Origin: Micavibrio sp. UBA7657 | GTDB taxonomy: Bacteria > Pseudomonadota > Alphaproteobacteria > Micavibrionales > Micavibrionaceae | DNA length: 64,000 bases | Assembly (NCBI GenBank): GCA_002483465.1 | Contig: DLHX01000008.1 | Location: 350,892-414,891 of the forward strand | Reading direction: 5' to 3' | Shown here: piece after piece, positions 1 to 8,136 of the stretch | Numbering within the stretch: position 1 is the first letter of the stretch | Layout of the letters: every line of letters begins with the position of its first letter | The notes under the pieces: generated by a model | Seen by the model: only the letters and a program-made list of their open reading frames with translations | Told to the model about the DNA's origin: nothing | Databases searched by the model: none | Made by a program: the position numbers and the translations under genes

Positions 1-54
1 CGCATAACTCTGGATGACCTGCGCCCCCTTGCGTATGAGCGGCGTGACATCCAT
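1..54 (-). CDS. Mth938-like domain protein, N-terminal fragment cut by window edge
   Basis: An ATG on the minus strand at 54 opens a frame that runs off the window, giving 18 residues that begin MDVTPLI and end in QSYA. It starts four bases after the secF stop. Alphaproteobacterial Sec clusters often carry an Mth938/NDUFAF3-like gene directly after secF, and these proteins commonly begin with MD-TPLI. The call rests on that position and this short match. The function of the family in bacteria is not settled. Confidence 0.6.
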   Translation of the reverse strand, partial: MDVTPLIRKGAQVIQSYA

Positions 55-58
55 GGAA

Positions 59-1024
59 TTACGCCGGCTCTTCGGCTACGGCAGTGCCCGGCTTTTCGGG
101 GTCGGGCCGGAGTTTCAGGTAGTACAGCGACGGCGTCGAAACGAAGTACGACGAGTGCGTACCAATGAGAATGCCGAAGAACAGCGCCGAAACGAAGCTG
201 CGGATAACCTCGCCGCCGAACATGTAAAGCGCCAGTAACGCCAGCAATGTCGATCCCGACGTCATCAATGTGCGCGGCAGGGTCGAGTTAATCGAAAAGT
301 TGATAATTTCTGTCATCGGCATTTTCTTGTATTTCCGCAGCGTCTCGCGCACACGGTCGAAAATAATAACGGTTTCGTTGATCGAATAACCCGCCACCAG
401 CAAAATCGCCGCCAGCGTCGACAAATCGAAATGCATCTGCGTCAGTGAAAACAGCCCGAGAATACCCACCACGTCGTGCAAGAGCGCCAGCATCGCGCCC
501 ACGCCATACTGCCAGTTAAACCGGAACCAGATATAGGCCATGATGCCGCCCATCGCGATCAGGACTGCAAAAATTCCCGCGCGCTTCAGTTCTTTACCCA
601 CCTGCGGCCCGACGAATTCCGTCCTCCGGTAATCCACCTTGTTGTCGAATTCCTTATTCAGCGCCGCCTGCACCTTTTCAATCGCGCCGCGCTGCACATC
701 GGCCTCTGCCGCGCCCGGTTGCACTTCCTGCTGCGGCATGCGGATCATCAAATTATCCGCCGCGCCGAATTCCTGGATCGAAATATCGCCCAGATGCAAT
801 TCTTTCAAAACCTCGCGCAGATGCGGCAGGTCCGGCGTGACTTCCGTCTTGATCTCGATAATCGTGCCGCCGACGAAATCGATCCCGAAATTCAGGCCCT
901 TCGTGGTCAGCATCAATGTCGAACCGCCGAGAATAATGATACTCGCCAGCATCGCGTAAAATCTGTGCCCGAAGAAATCGATCTTCGTGTTCGGCGGAAT
1001 AAGCTCAAGCAGTTTGATAATCAT
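59..1024 (-). CDS. secF: Protein translocase subunit SecF
   Basis: SecF is an inner-membrane partner of SecD that uses the proton gradient to help complete export of proteins through SecYEG. The 321 residues are normal for the family. A first membrane segment lies at about residues 22-42 and is followed by the SecF signature GIDFVGGT (47-54). A periplasmic domain extends to about 150, and five membrane segments follow, with the NETVIIFDR motif near 215-228. It lies 13 bases after secD and is the fourth-to-last member of the yajC-secD-secF-Mth938 operon seen here in part. Confidence 0.97.
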   Translation of the reverse strand: MIIKLLELIPPNTKIDFFGHRFYAMLASIIILGGSTLMLTTKGLNFGIDFVGGTIIEIKTEVTPDLPHLREVLKELHLGDISIQEFGAADNLMIRMPQQEVQPGAAEADVQRGAIEKVQAALNKEFDNKVDYRRTEFVGPQVGKELKRAGIFAVLIAMGGIMAYIWFRFNWQYGVGAMLALLHDVVGILGLFSLTQMHFDLSTLAAILLVAGYSINETVIIFDRVRETLRKYKKMPMTEIINFSINSTLPRTLMTSGSTLLALLALYMFGGEVIRSFVSALFFGILIGTHSSYFVSTPSLYYLKLRPDPEKPGTAVAEEPA

Positions 1025-1037
1025 GTCAGTGTCTCTC

Positions 1038-2582
1038 TTAAACCGGTATCGCCTTCGGCCGTTTCAATTTCAACCAGGTCAGAACAATCAGGCGCGTAAA
1101 GCTCAGCGCGCAGAAATAAGACGTCGCCACGCCGATACACATCGTCACGGCGAAGCCCTTGATCGGCCCCGTTCCGAACGAGAACAGAATAAGCGCCGCA
1201 ATCAACGCCGTCAGGTTAGAGTCCGTAATCGTCGTGCGCGCACGCGTATAACCGGTATCAATCGCCGACAAAATACTCCGTCCCGCCCGCAATTCTTCCT
1301 TGATGCGCTCGAAAATCAAAACGTTACCGTCAATCGCCAGACCCATGGTCAGCACGATCCCGGCAATACCCGGCAACGTCAATGTCGCCTGCAGCATCGA
1401 CATCACCGCGAGAATAAGCAGCATGTTGATGATAATTCCGATCGACGCGAACACGCCGAACAATCCATAAACCAGACACGCCATCGCGATAACGAACAGC
1501 AACCCGACCAGACACGCCTTGCGCCCCGACTTCACCGAGTCAGACCCCAGCGTCGGGCCGACCGTGCGCTCCTCGATCACCTTCATCGGCGCAGGCAGCG
1601 CACCCGCGCGCAATAACAAGGCTAAATCATTCGCCGTCTTCACGGTGAAACCGCCCGAAATCTGCCCCTGCCCGCCGCAGATCGGCTCCTGAATAACCGG
1701 CGCGCTTAGCACCTCGTTATCCAGCACAATCGCGAACGGCTTCTGCACATTCTGGCGCGTCACGTCGCAAAATCTGCGCGCACCCGTATTATTAAGTCTG
1801 AACGAAATCACCGAGCGCCCGTTCTGATCAAAACTCGGCTGCGCGGTCTCCAGCATATCGCCCGTGATCATCGGCCTGCGTGCAACAGCTAAACGCCGCG
1901 CAGGCTCTTCCGCGAACGGCAGGCTTCTCGTGCCGCCCGCATCCGCGGCTTCCGGCACTAAATGGAAACCCAGTTTCGCCGTCGTGCCGATAATCGCTTT
2001 CAATTGTTCCGCATTCGCACCCGGTGCCTGGATGAGCAAACGGTTCTCGCCCTGCCGCGCGATCAAAGGCTCCGTCGTACCAAGCTCGTCAATCCTGCGG
2101 CGCACGATCTCAATGCTCTGCGAAATCGTCTGGTCGTAAACACTCTTGAGCGAAACCTCGTTCATGCTGGCTTCAATCGTCGCGCCATTCGTCTGGATGT
2201 CTAAATTCGGGTCTAACTTCCGCAGAATTTTCCGCACCGCCTCGGCATCGCCTTCATCGCGCAGCGTCACGCGCGCGCCTTTCGCCGCCGAACCAATAGA
2301 ACTGTAACCGATTTTCGCCTCGCGCAATTCCGTGCGCAAATCCTGCACCATCAGATCGCCGCGTTCGCGGAACACGCCGTCGACGTCGACTTCATATAAA
2401 AGGTGCGCACCGCCGCGTAAATCGAGGCCGAGATTAACCGTCTTGCCCGGCATCCATGACGGCACATTGGCATGCAGCCATGTGCGAAGCTCCGGCCCCG
2501 CCATATTCGGCAGGCTGTAAAGAATACCCATCAGGGCAACGGCGAGGATAAGAACGGCTTTCCAGCGTGGAATAGTCAGCAT
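1038..2582 (-). CDS. secD: Protein translocase subunit SecD
   Basis: SecD is the larger of the two RND-like auxiliary Sec subunits. It pulls exported proteins into the periplasm with energy from the proton gradient. The 514-residue length matches the short form common in Alphaproteobacteria. An N-terminal membrane segment (about 8-28) precedes the GLDLRGG motif near residues 53-59 and a large periplasmic domain. A C-terminal block of five membrane segments carries the IDGNVLIFERI motif. The gene starts six bases after yajC and is followed by secF, so the three are almost certainly co-transcribed. Confidence 0.97.
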   Translation of the reverse strand: MLTIPRWKAVLILAVALMGILYSLPNMAGPELRTWLHANVPSWMPGKTVNLGLDLRGGAHLLYEVDVDGVFRERGDLMVQDLRTELREAKIGYSSIGSAAKGARVTLRDEGDAEAVRKILRKLDPNLDIQTNGATIEASMNEVSLKSVYDQTISQSIEIVRRRIDELGTTEPLIARQGENRLLIQAPGANAEQLKAIIGTTAKLGFHLVPEAADAGGTRSLPFAEEPARRLAVARRPMITGDMLETAQPSFDQNGRSVISFRLNNTGARRFCDVTRQNVQKPFAIVLDNEVLSAPVIQEPICGGQGQISGGFTVKTANDLALLLRAGALPAPMKVIEERTVGPTLGSDSVKSGRKACLVGLLFVIAMACLVYGLFGVFASIGIIINMLLILAVMSMLQATLTLPGIAGIVLTMGLAIDGNVLIFERIKEELRAGRSILSAIDTGYTRARTTITDSNLTALIAALILFSFGTGPIKGFAVTMCIGVATSYFCALSFTRLIVLTWLKLKRPKAIPV

Positions 2583-2588
2583 AGTAAA

Positions 2589-2975
2589 TTACGCCTTCAC
2601 CTTCTGGTCGTTGGCCGGCTTGGACTTCAAAGCAACTTTCTGGCCCTGCAGCGATGAACGGAGCGCCGTGACTTTCACGCCATTCCCGAGATCGACAAGA
2701 ACTTCATGATCGTCGACAATTTTATCAATCGTCCCGACGAACCCGCCGCCCGTGACGATCTTGTCGCCTTTCTTGAGCTGCGACAGCATCGAGGTATGCT
2801 CTTTAAATCGGCGTTGCTGCGGCATGATCAGCAGCACATAAAACATCACCACCAGCAAAAGAATAAGCCCCATATTCCAGATGAAGGCCTCCATCGCCGA
2901 CGGCGCATCAGGCGTCATCGCCGTGGCTTCAACGGCTGTATCGAGAGCTGCGGCATAGGCTTTTGAAATCAGCAT
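2589..2975 (-). CDS. yajC: Sec translocon accessory protein YajC
   Basis: YajC is a small single-span membrane protein that associates with SecDF and SecYEG. The 128-residue protein has one membrane segment at about 32-52, followed by the MPQQRR cytoplasmic motif. The typical YajC beta-rich tail follows, with KKGDKIVTGGG and a D-NG-KVTALRSS region. The N-terminal 30 residues, rich in Ala and acidic residues, are longer than in Escherichia coli. It is the first gene of the sec operon, and a possible promoter lies about 40-70 bases upstream. Confidence 0.95.
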   Translation of the reverse strand: MLISKAYAAALDTAVEATAMTPDAPSAMEAFIWNMGLILLLVVMFYVLLIMPQQRRFKEHTSMLSQLKKGDKIVTGGGFVGTIDKIVDDHEVLVDLGNGVKVTALRSSLQGQKVALKSKPANDQKVKA

Positions 2976-3014
2976 GACCCGGTTTCCTTTACGAAATAAT
3001 CAAAGTCCCGGGGA

Positions 3015-3042
3015 ACTATAAACACTTGGCCTCTAAAAACAA
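3015..3042 (-). promoter_or_regulatory. Possible sigma-70 promoter of the yajC-secDF operon
   Basis: Read on the minus strand, TTGTTT (3042-3037) and TATAGT (3020-3015) are separated by 16 bases and sit 40 bases upstream of the yajC start. The -10 match is good and the -35 match is partial. No experimental support is available from sequence. Confidence 0.35.
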
Positions 3043-3059
3043 GGCCCGAAAACCCCCTG

Positions 3060-3090
3060 CGTCATTGCGAGCCGGAGGCGAAGCAATCCA
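3060..3090. repeat. Half of a GTCATTGCGAG-type palindromic repeat
   Basis: The sequence begins CGTCATTGCGAGC and ends GAAGCAATCCA. It matches the left arm of the repeats at 12736 and 22209 and the copy in the HAD gene at 30819. The matching right arm is absent, so this looks like a solo half-element. It lies between yajC and the DUF3592-like gene. Confidence 0.8.
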
Positions 3091-3104
3091 GCTATTTCAG
3101 GTAT

Positions 3105-3554
3105 TTAGTAGTTACGCCGCACGAGCTTCAGCAGAACCCACCCGCCCAGCATAACCAGCAGCATGATCGCCGCAAACGAGACCTGCACCCCCAGCCATTC
3201 CCGGCTGAACTCCCTGGCCAGCGCGCCGAGCAGCGGCATGAGCAACAGCACCCCGGCAATAAGATAAAGCTGCCCGTGTACCCGCACCTGCGTTGTCATG
3301 CCTTCACGGTAGCTGACATTGAAAATCTCGCCGGGCTGCACATTGGCCAGAAAATACCCGATATTGGTCACGCGCTCGGCGCGCTCCGTTACTTTCTGTC
3401 CGTCCGCGGCTATGAATGAAACCACCGGCTTGCCGTTCTCAAAACGCTCAACCGTGCCCGCCGTGACAATGCCGGTGAAATGCCAAAGGCAGAAATCGAA
3501 CAGCAACCACGCCCCCGCCAGCGCGCATATCGCCGAAAGAGCGATCAATATCAT
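3105..3554 (-). CDS. DUF3592-like membrane protein
   Basis: The 149-residue product has a membrane segment at the N-terminus (about 2-24), a beta-rich extracytoplasmic stretch (about 30-90), and two further hydrophobic segments (about 96-114 and 122-142). This layout, with a V-FENGKPVVSF strand pattern, resembles DUF3592 proteins, whose function is unknown. It ends one base before the NlpD-like gene begins on the same strand, so it is probably translated from the same message. The family assignment is by eye only. Confidence 0.6.
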   Translation of the reverse strand: MILIALSAICALAGAWLLFDFCLWHFTGIVTAGTVERFENGKPVVSFIAADGQKVTERAERVTNIGYFLANVQPGEIFNVSYREGMTTQVRVHGQLYLIAGVLLLMPLLGALAREFSREWLGVQVSFAAIMLLVMLGGWVLLKLVRRNY

Positions 3555-3555
3555 A

Positions 3556-4557
3556 TCAACTCTCCAGATATAATTTCGGGTTCAGCGCCTCGGTGCCGCG
3601 CCGCACTTCAAAATGCAATTGCGGCCTGTCGACCGAACCGGAACTTCCGACTGTTCCAATCGTCTGCCCACGCTTCACCGTCTGCCCGCGCTTGATCTGC
3701 ACATTATCCATATGCGCATACGCCGTCATCCATCTGTCCTGGTGGCGGATAATAACAAGATTGCCCGAAGCCTTCAGCTCGTTCCCCGCATAAACCACCA
3801 CGCCGTTTTCCGCCGCACACACGGGCGTCCCCGCCGGGGCCGCGATATTGATCCCGTCATTATGCAGCCCGTCTTTTTTCGGGCCGTAGTTCGAAAGAAT
3901 TTTTCCCTCCACCGGGCTTAAGAAGCGGCTCGAAGAACGCTTTGGAACCTGCGCCGTGATCGGCGTTTTCTTCACGGGCGCTTCCGGGGCTTTCGCAATC
4001 GTGATTTTTGTCGGCGGCACAACTGCAGGCGCAGGCAACGCCTCACGTCTCACCGGTGCCGGGTTGATATAAGGCGCATTGGGTTGCGGCGGAACGGTGC
4101 GCGTCGGTAATGGCGCGGTCGCTGCCGTCTGCACCGGCACGGTTTCGCGCGTTAATGTCGGCAGACGTATCACCTGCCCGGCTTTCAGCTTATACGGCGG
4201 CGAAATCCGGTTCAGCCGCGCAATCTCGGACGTATCGACGACGAACAAACGTGAAACGGTGTACAAACTGTCACCTTCCCGCGCGCGGTATTCACGCGGC
4301 GGCGGCAGGCGCAATCTCTGTCCCGGTTTTAAATCGAACGGCTCCGATAAACTGTTTGCGGCGGCGACATCGCGCATCGCCAGTTGATAACGCTGCGCCA
4401 CGTCCCACAATGTCTCCGCGCCGAAGACCGTATGGACTCCCGCGCTACCCTCGCCCTGCGTCGATCCATACAAAGTCACGGGCGCAGGCGCCTGGAACTT
4501 GTTACAGGCACCAACCCCAAGCGTGAAAATAATCATTAAAGGGAGCAGTCGATTCAT
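3556..4557 (-). CDS. nlpD: NlpD-like LysM/LytM lipoprotein
   Basis: This is a 333-residue envelope lipoprotein with a lipobox GVGAC that puts the lipidated Cys at residue 18. Two LysM peptidoglycan-binding domains follow (about 43-87 and 90-133), then a Pro-rich linker and a C-terminal LytM/M23 domain (about 210-330). In active M23 enzymes the metal site reads H-x-G-x-D and H-L-H. Here the matching positions are N-D-G-I-N and Q-L-H, so several zinc ligands are missing. This is what is seen in NlpD and EnvC, which activate cell-wall amidases and do not cut peptidoglycan themselves. Its neighbour pcm is also next to nlpD in E. coli. Confidence 0.85.
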   Translation of the reverse strand: MNRLLPLMIIFTLGVGACNKFQAPAPVTLYGSTQGEGSAGVHTVFGAETLWDVAQRYQLAMRDVAAANSLSEPFDLKPGQRLRLPPPREYRAREGDSLYTVSRLFVVDTSEIARLNRISPPYKLKAGQVIRLPTLTRETVPVQTAATAPLPTRTVPPQPNAPYINPAPVRREALPAPAVVPPTKITIAKAPEAPVKKTPITAQVPKRSSSRFLSPVEGKILSNYGPKKDGLHNDGINIAAPAGTPVCAAENGVVVYAGNELKASGNLVIIRHQDRWMTAYAHMDNVQIKRGQTVKRGQTIGTVGSSGSVDRPQLHFEVRRGTEALNPKLYLES

Positions 4558-4619
4558 CGACTCAACTATACACCGCCCCGAACTTCTTGAAAATTGAAGG
4601 ATTTTAAGCCTGAAAATGC

Positions 4620-5294
4620 TTAAGCCGCGTCAACGTCACTGGCAATATCCGGCAGTAATGGCACGAATCGCACGTCCATAAGGTCTTTGGTGCTGAAACT
4701 GCCATCCGCCTCTTTTTTATAGGACCTGAGCACCTGGTTGCCACTCTCGCCGACCGGGATCACCATCATCCCGCCCTCGCGCACCTGCTCGAGCAGCTTC
4801 TTCGGCGCTTCACCCCGCGCCGCCGCCGTCACAATAATTTTATCGAACGGTGCCTGATCCACATTATTGATCTTCGGCCAGCCCTGCATCCCGTCCGCCG
4901 CAATCGCGGTGATATTCCGCAGCTTCAGTTCCTCGAAACGTTTCTCCGCGTCCTTCAACAGCGGCTTATGCCGCTCGATCGTATAAACCCGGCGGCACAG
5001 CTTCGACAAAATCGCGGTTTGATATCCGCACCCCGTACCAATCTCCAGAACTTTATCCCGATCCGATAATTTCAGCGCCGCCGTCATCGCCGCCACGACA
5101 AAAGGCTGGCTGATCGTCTGGCCGCGGCCAATGGGCAGCGCGATATCATCCCACGCCTGGTGCCTCACGGACTCCGGCACGAAGCGCTCGCGTGGCACTT
5201 TCTCCATCGCACCGAGCACGCTCATATCCGTGATCCCCATCTTCCTCAGATGCATGATCAGCCGCACGCGCTTGTTCATATCCTGTGTGTTCAT
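4620..5294 (-). CDS. pcm: Protein-L-isoaspartate O-methyltransferase
   Basis: Pcm transfers a methyl group from S-adenosylmethionine to isoaspartyl residues and so starts repair of damaged proteins in the cytoplasm. The 224-residue length is typical. The GRGQTISQP substrate loop (about 72-80) is followed by the SAM-binding motif LEIGTGCGYQT (about 101-111). The ATG at 5294 gives a normal N-terminus. Its neighbour nlpD is conserved, but surE, which usually precedes pcm, is absent from this window; a repeat-flanked GIY-YIG gene occupies the space between pcm and serS. Confidence 0.95.
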   Translation of the reverse strand: MNTQDMNKRVRLIMHLRKMGITDMSVLGAMEKVPRERFVPESVRHQAWDDIALPIGRGQTISQPFVVAAMTAALKLSDRDKVLEIGTGCGYQTAILSKLCRRVYTIERHKPLLKDAEKRFEELKLRNITAIAADGMQGWPKINNVDQAPFDKIIVTAAARGEAPKKLLEQVREGGMMVIPVGESGNQVLRSYKKEADGSFSTKDLMDVRFVPLLPDIASDVDAA

Positions 5295-5307
5295 TTAGCC
5301 CCAAAAA

Positions 5308-5338
5308 CGTCATCCCCCGGCTTGTCCGGGGGATCCAT
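5308..5338. repeat. GTCATCC...GGATCCAT half-element flanking GIY-YIG gene
   Basis: The unit begins CGTCATCCCCCGG, ends CCGGGGGATCCAT and is itself a hairpin. It is nearly identical to the left half of the complete element at 5647-5705. It ends four bases from the stop codon of the GIY-YIG gene. Confidence 0.85.
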
Positions 5339-5342
5339 AAAA

Positions 5343-5636
5343 CTACTGACAAATCCTATCATATAAATCTTCCCAGCGAGGATTGTCTTTTTCAATTAAA
5401 TTTTTCTTCCATTCCCGGTTATATTTCTTGAGGCGCTTTTCTCTTTTAATTGCGTTTTCTGCAGTAGAATGTTCTTCGAAATAAACCAAATTGTGGACGT
5501 CATATTTTTTTGTAAAGCCCTCAACCACGTTGTTTTTATGTTCCCAAATTCTTTTCACCAAATCTGATGTCACTCCGATATACAAAGTGCCATTAAATCT
5601 GCTTGCTAAAATATAGGTCCAAAAACGTTTTTCCAT
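5343..5636 (-). CDS. GIY-YIG nuclease family protein (copy 1)
   Basis: This is a single-domain protein of 97 residues of the stand-alone GIY-YIG type. The YIL motif (residues 8-10) and YIGVTSD (19-25) form the GIY-YIG core. R29, H33 and an E-rich AENAIKREK helix (59-67) follow, as in active homologues. It is paralogous to the protein at 39145, sharing the blocks VEGFTKKY and ENAIKREK. The gene is clearly AT-richer than pcm and serS on either side, and it lies between palindromic repeats. Family members cut DNA in mobile introns, repair and restriction, but the role of this short type is not established. Position suggests it displaced surE. Confidence 0.85.
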   Translation of the reverse strand: MEKRFWTYILASRFNGTLYIGVTSDLVKRIWEHKNNVVEGFTKKYDVHNLVYFEEHSTAENAIKREKRLKKYNREWKKNLIEKDNPRWEDLYDRICQ

Positions 5637-5646
5637 TTGACCTCAC

Positions 5647-5705
5647 CGTCATCCTCCGGCTTGTCCGGAGGATCCATGGATTCCCCGCATACGCGGGGAA
5701 TGACG
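5647..5705. repeat. Complete two-hairpin GTCAT/ATGAC palindromic element
   Basis: The element opens with CGTCAT and closes with ATGACG. The first half forms a hairpin around CCTCCGG/CCGGAGG, and the second around TTCCCCGC/GCGGGGAA. GGATCCATGGAT lies at the junction of the halves. It sits directly upstream of the GIY-YIG gene copy 1 start. Confidence 0.85.
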
Positions 5706-5741
5706 ATATTAATTGTTACGTCACACTTCGACCCAATATAA

Positions 5742-5794
5742 CGTCATACTCCGCACCCCACATCGTCATACTCCGCGAAGGCGGAGTATCCACC
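5742..5794. repeat. Degenerate GTCATACTCCGC repeats next to serS stop
   Basis: Two partial copies beginning CGTCATACTCCGC lie in tandem. The second, at 5764, folds as ACTCCGC/GCGGAGT and ends at the serS stop codon. With the units at 5308 and 5647 they make this gap a repeat cluster. Confidence 0.7.
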
Positions 5795-5795
5795 C

Positions 5796-7076
5796 TCAAG
5801 ATTTCTTCACAATCTTCGTCAGCCCGCCCATATACGGCTTCAAAACATCCGGCACGAACACGCCGCCATCGGCCGGGTCGTAATAATTCTCCAGCACCGC
5901 GATCAGCGCGCGCCCCACAGCCACGCCCGACCCGTTCAGCGTATGAACGAACTTCGTATCCTTCGTACCCTTCGGCCTCGTCCGCGCATTCATGCGCCGC
6001 GCCTGGAAATCCCCGCAGTTTGAGCAGCTCGAAATCTCCCGGTACGCATTCTGTCCCGGCAGCCACACCTCGATGTCATACGTCTTGCGCGCACCAAAAC
6101 CCGTATCACCCGAGCACAGCACCATCGTCCGCGTCGCCAGCCCCAGTTTTTTCAAAACCGTCTCCGCACATTCTGTCATGCGCTCATGCTCGGCATTTGA
6201 ATCTTCGGGCCGCGTGATCGACACCATCTCGACTTTATAAAACTGGTGTTGCCTCAGCATCCCGCGCGTGTCTTTCCCCGCCGCACCCGCTTCCTGTCTG
6301 AAACACGGCGTAAAACTCGTATAGCGGCGCGGCAATGTCTCTTCATCGACAATCATCTCCGCGACAATATTCGTCATCGACACTTCCGATGTCGGGATTA
6401 ACCAATCGCCTCGCGTCGTCTTGAACTGATCATCGGCGAATTTCGGCAACTGCCCGGTGCCGTACATGGATTTATCGTTCACCAGCAGCGGCGCGGATAC
6501 TTCCGTATATCCATGCTCACGCGTATGCGTATCCAGGAAAAACTGCGCCAGCGCGCGCTCCATCGTCGCAATTCCGCCGCTCAGCATCGTAAAGCGCGAG
6601 CCCGACATCTTCGCCGCCGTCTCGAAATCCATCATCCCCAGCGCCACGCCGATATCGGCATGATCCTTCGCGGCATTATTGCCCGTTTTCGGCGCACCGT
6701 TCTTGCGCACCTCTTTGTTGCTGCTCTCGTCTTTGCCGTCCGGCACATCGTCGGCGAGGATATTCGGAATCGATGACAACACTTGTGTCAGCTGCTCACC
6801 AACCACCCGCTCTTTGTCCTCAAGCGCCGTCATCTTGTCTTTCAGCGCCGCCACCTCGGCCATGATCGCATCGGCGTTCCCGCCTTCTCTCTTGATCTTG
6901 CCGATCTGCCCGGATTTCTCGTTGCGCTCGCTCTGCAATTTCTGCAGCTCGGTCTTCACCGCACGCACCTCCTCGTCCAGCTTCAGAATAGCCGGGCTCT
7001 GGGCGGAAAGCCCCCTGCGCCCCATCGCCTTGTCAAAAGCTGCCGGGTTTTCGCGTATGGCGCGTATGTCGTGCAT
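5796..7076 (-). CDS. serS: Seryl-tRNA synthetase
   Basis: SerS charges tRNA-Ser (and tRNA-Sec where present) with serine in the cytoplasm. The 426 residues include the N-terminal antiparallel coiled-coil arm (about 28-105), which grips the long variable arm of tRNA-Ser. The class II catalytic core follows, with motif 2 around CFRQEAGAAGKDTRG and motif 3 around GVAVGRALIAVLENY. The start MHDIRAIRENP is typical. It is the upstream member of the conserved serS..pcm-nlpD run. The gene appears complete. Confidence 0.97.
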   Translation of the reverse strand: MHDIRAIRENPAAFDKAMGRRGLSAQSPAILKLDEEVRAVKTELQKLQSERNEKSGQIGKIKREGGNADAIMAEVAALKDKMTALEDKERVVGEQLTQVLSSIPNILADDVPDGKDESSNKEVRKNGAPKTGNNAAKDHADIGVALGMMDFETAAKMSGSRFTMLSGGIATMERALAQFFLDTHTREHGYTEVSAPLLVNDKSMYGTGQLPKFADDQFKTTRGDWLIPTSEVSMTNIVAEMIVDEETLPRRYTSFTPCFRQEAGAAGKDTRGMLRQHQFYKVEMVSITRPEDSNAEHERMTECAETVLKKLGLATRTMVLCSGDTGFGARKTYDIEVWLPGQNAYREISSCSNCGDFQARRMNARTRPKGTKDTKFVHTLNGSGVAVGRALIAVLENYYDPADGGVFVPDVLKPYMGGLTKIVKKS

Positions 7077-7187
7077 AAAATCCTCTCGAATACTCTAAAT
7101 CGGTCTCCATAATATGTCCTGCGTTGCAGCAAAACAAGCGCTCCCGCCTTGCTTGTTTTGGCCCCCGCCCCGCCTTAAGATGGACTC

Positions 7188-8075
7188 ATGACCGCCCCCT
7201 ACAGCATCACCCATCCCGACAAGCCGATCCCGCCAAGGATTCCTTTGGTGTTCGACTCCCCCCACAGCGGCACGCACTACCCCGACGATTTCCATTACGC
7301 CTGCAAGTTCGAAGACCTGCAAAAGGCCGAGGACAAATATGTCGACGAGCTTTTCGCCTGCGCGCCCGAATACGGTGCCGCGCTGCTGCTCGCGAATTTC
7401 CCGCGCTCTTATATAGATGTAAACCGTCGCGCCGACGATATCGACCCCGTCATCCTCGCCGAAAGCTGGCCGTTCGGAAATATTAATCCCTCATCCCGCT
7501 CCGACGCCGGCATCGGCCTAATCCGCCGCCTCGTCCGCCCCGGCATCCCGGTTTACGATCAGCCCTTGAGCGTCGAGGACATCGCCCACCGCATCGAAAA
7601 ATATTACCGCCCCTATCACGCCGCGCTCGAAAAACTGATCCAGGACGCGCATTACAATTTCGGCCAGGTCTGGCACGTGAATTGTCACTCAATGCCCGGT
7701 GCCAGCGCCCGCCCCAAACAACCCGTCGGCCTCATCGGCCGCCTCCCGCGCGAGGCCGACTTCGTTCTCGGCGACCGCGACGGCACGTCGTGCGATCTCG
7801 ATTTCACCCACGCCATGCGCGATTTCCTGAAAGGCCTCGGCTATACCGTCACCATCAACGATCCGTTCAAGGGCGTCGAACTCGTGCACCGCTACTCCGC
7901 GCCATCGCGCGGCCTGCACTCGCTGCAGATCGAAATCAACAAATCGCTTTACATGAACGAGAATACGAATAAGAAAACATCCGACTTCGAAAACCTCCGC
8001 CTCGACATCGAAAGCCTTGTCGCTTTCTGCGCGGATTACGTCCAGTCCAACCTCATGGACGTTGCGGCAGACTGA
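7188..8075 (+). CDS. N-formylglutamate amidohydrolase family protein
   Basis: Members of this family hydrolyse N-formyl-L-glutamate, the last step of one histidine breakdown route, or related formyl and acyl amides. The 295 residues carry the family pattern: DSPHSGTHYP near 23-32, DKYVDELF near 47-54, IDVNRRADDID near 76-86, and the VNCHSMPG metal-site region near 163-170. No hut genes lie nearby, so involvement in histidine degradation is not supported by context. It stands alone, divergent from serS. Confidence 0.85.
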   Translation: MTAPYSITHPDKPIPPRIPLVFDSPHSGTHYPDDFHYACKFEDLQKAEDKYVDELFACAPEYGAALLLANFPRSYIDVNRRADDIDPVILAESWPFGNINPSSRSDAGIGLIRRLVRPGIPVYDQPLSVEDIAHRIEKYYRPYHAALEKLIQDAHYNFGQVWHVNCHSMPGASARPKQPVGLIGRLPREADFVLGDRDGTSCDLDFTHAMRDFLKGLGYTVTINDPFKGVELVHRYSAPSRGLHSLQIEINKSLYMNENTNKKTSDFENLRLDIESLVAFCADYVQSNLMDVAAD

Positions 8076-8084
8076 TAACCCACA

Positions 8085-8113
8085 TTGACATAACGCAAAA
8101 ATCACCCTAATCT
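8085..8113 (+). promoter_or_regulatory. Possible promoter of the gene at 8137
   Basis: TTGACA at 8085-8090 and TAATCT at 8108-8113 are separated by 17 bases. An inverted repeat (TCTCCC at 8111, GGGAGA at 8125) overlaps the -10 element and the ribosome binding site of the following gene. Confidence 0.45.
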
Positions 8114-8136
8114 CCCTTTTCTTAGGGAGATAATTG

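Noticed and set aside
476..1616. Plus-strand frames of about 200 residues opposite secF and secD
   Set aside because: They are His/Arg-rich antisense shadows of strongly conserved genes.
5308..5794. Repeat cluster considered as a CRISPR array
   Set aside because: Units are palindromic, irregularly spaced and of several lengths; no spacers of constant size and no cas genes are present.
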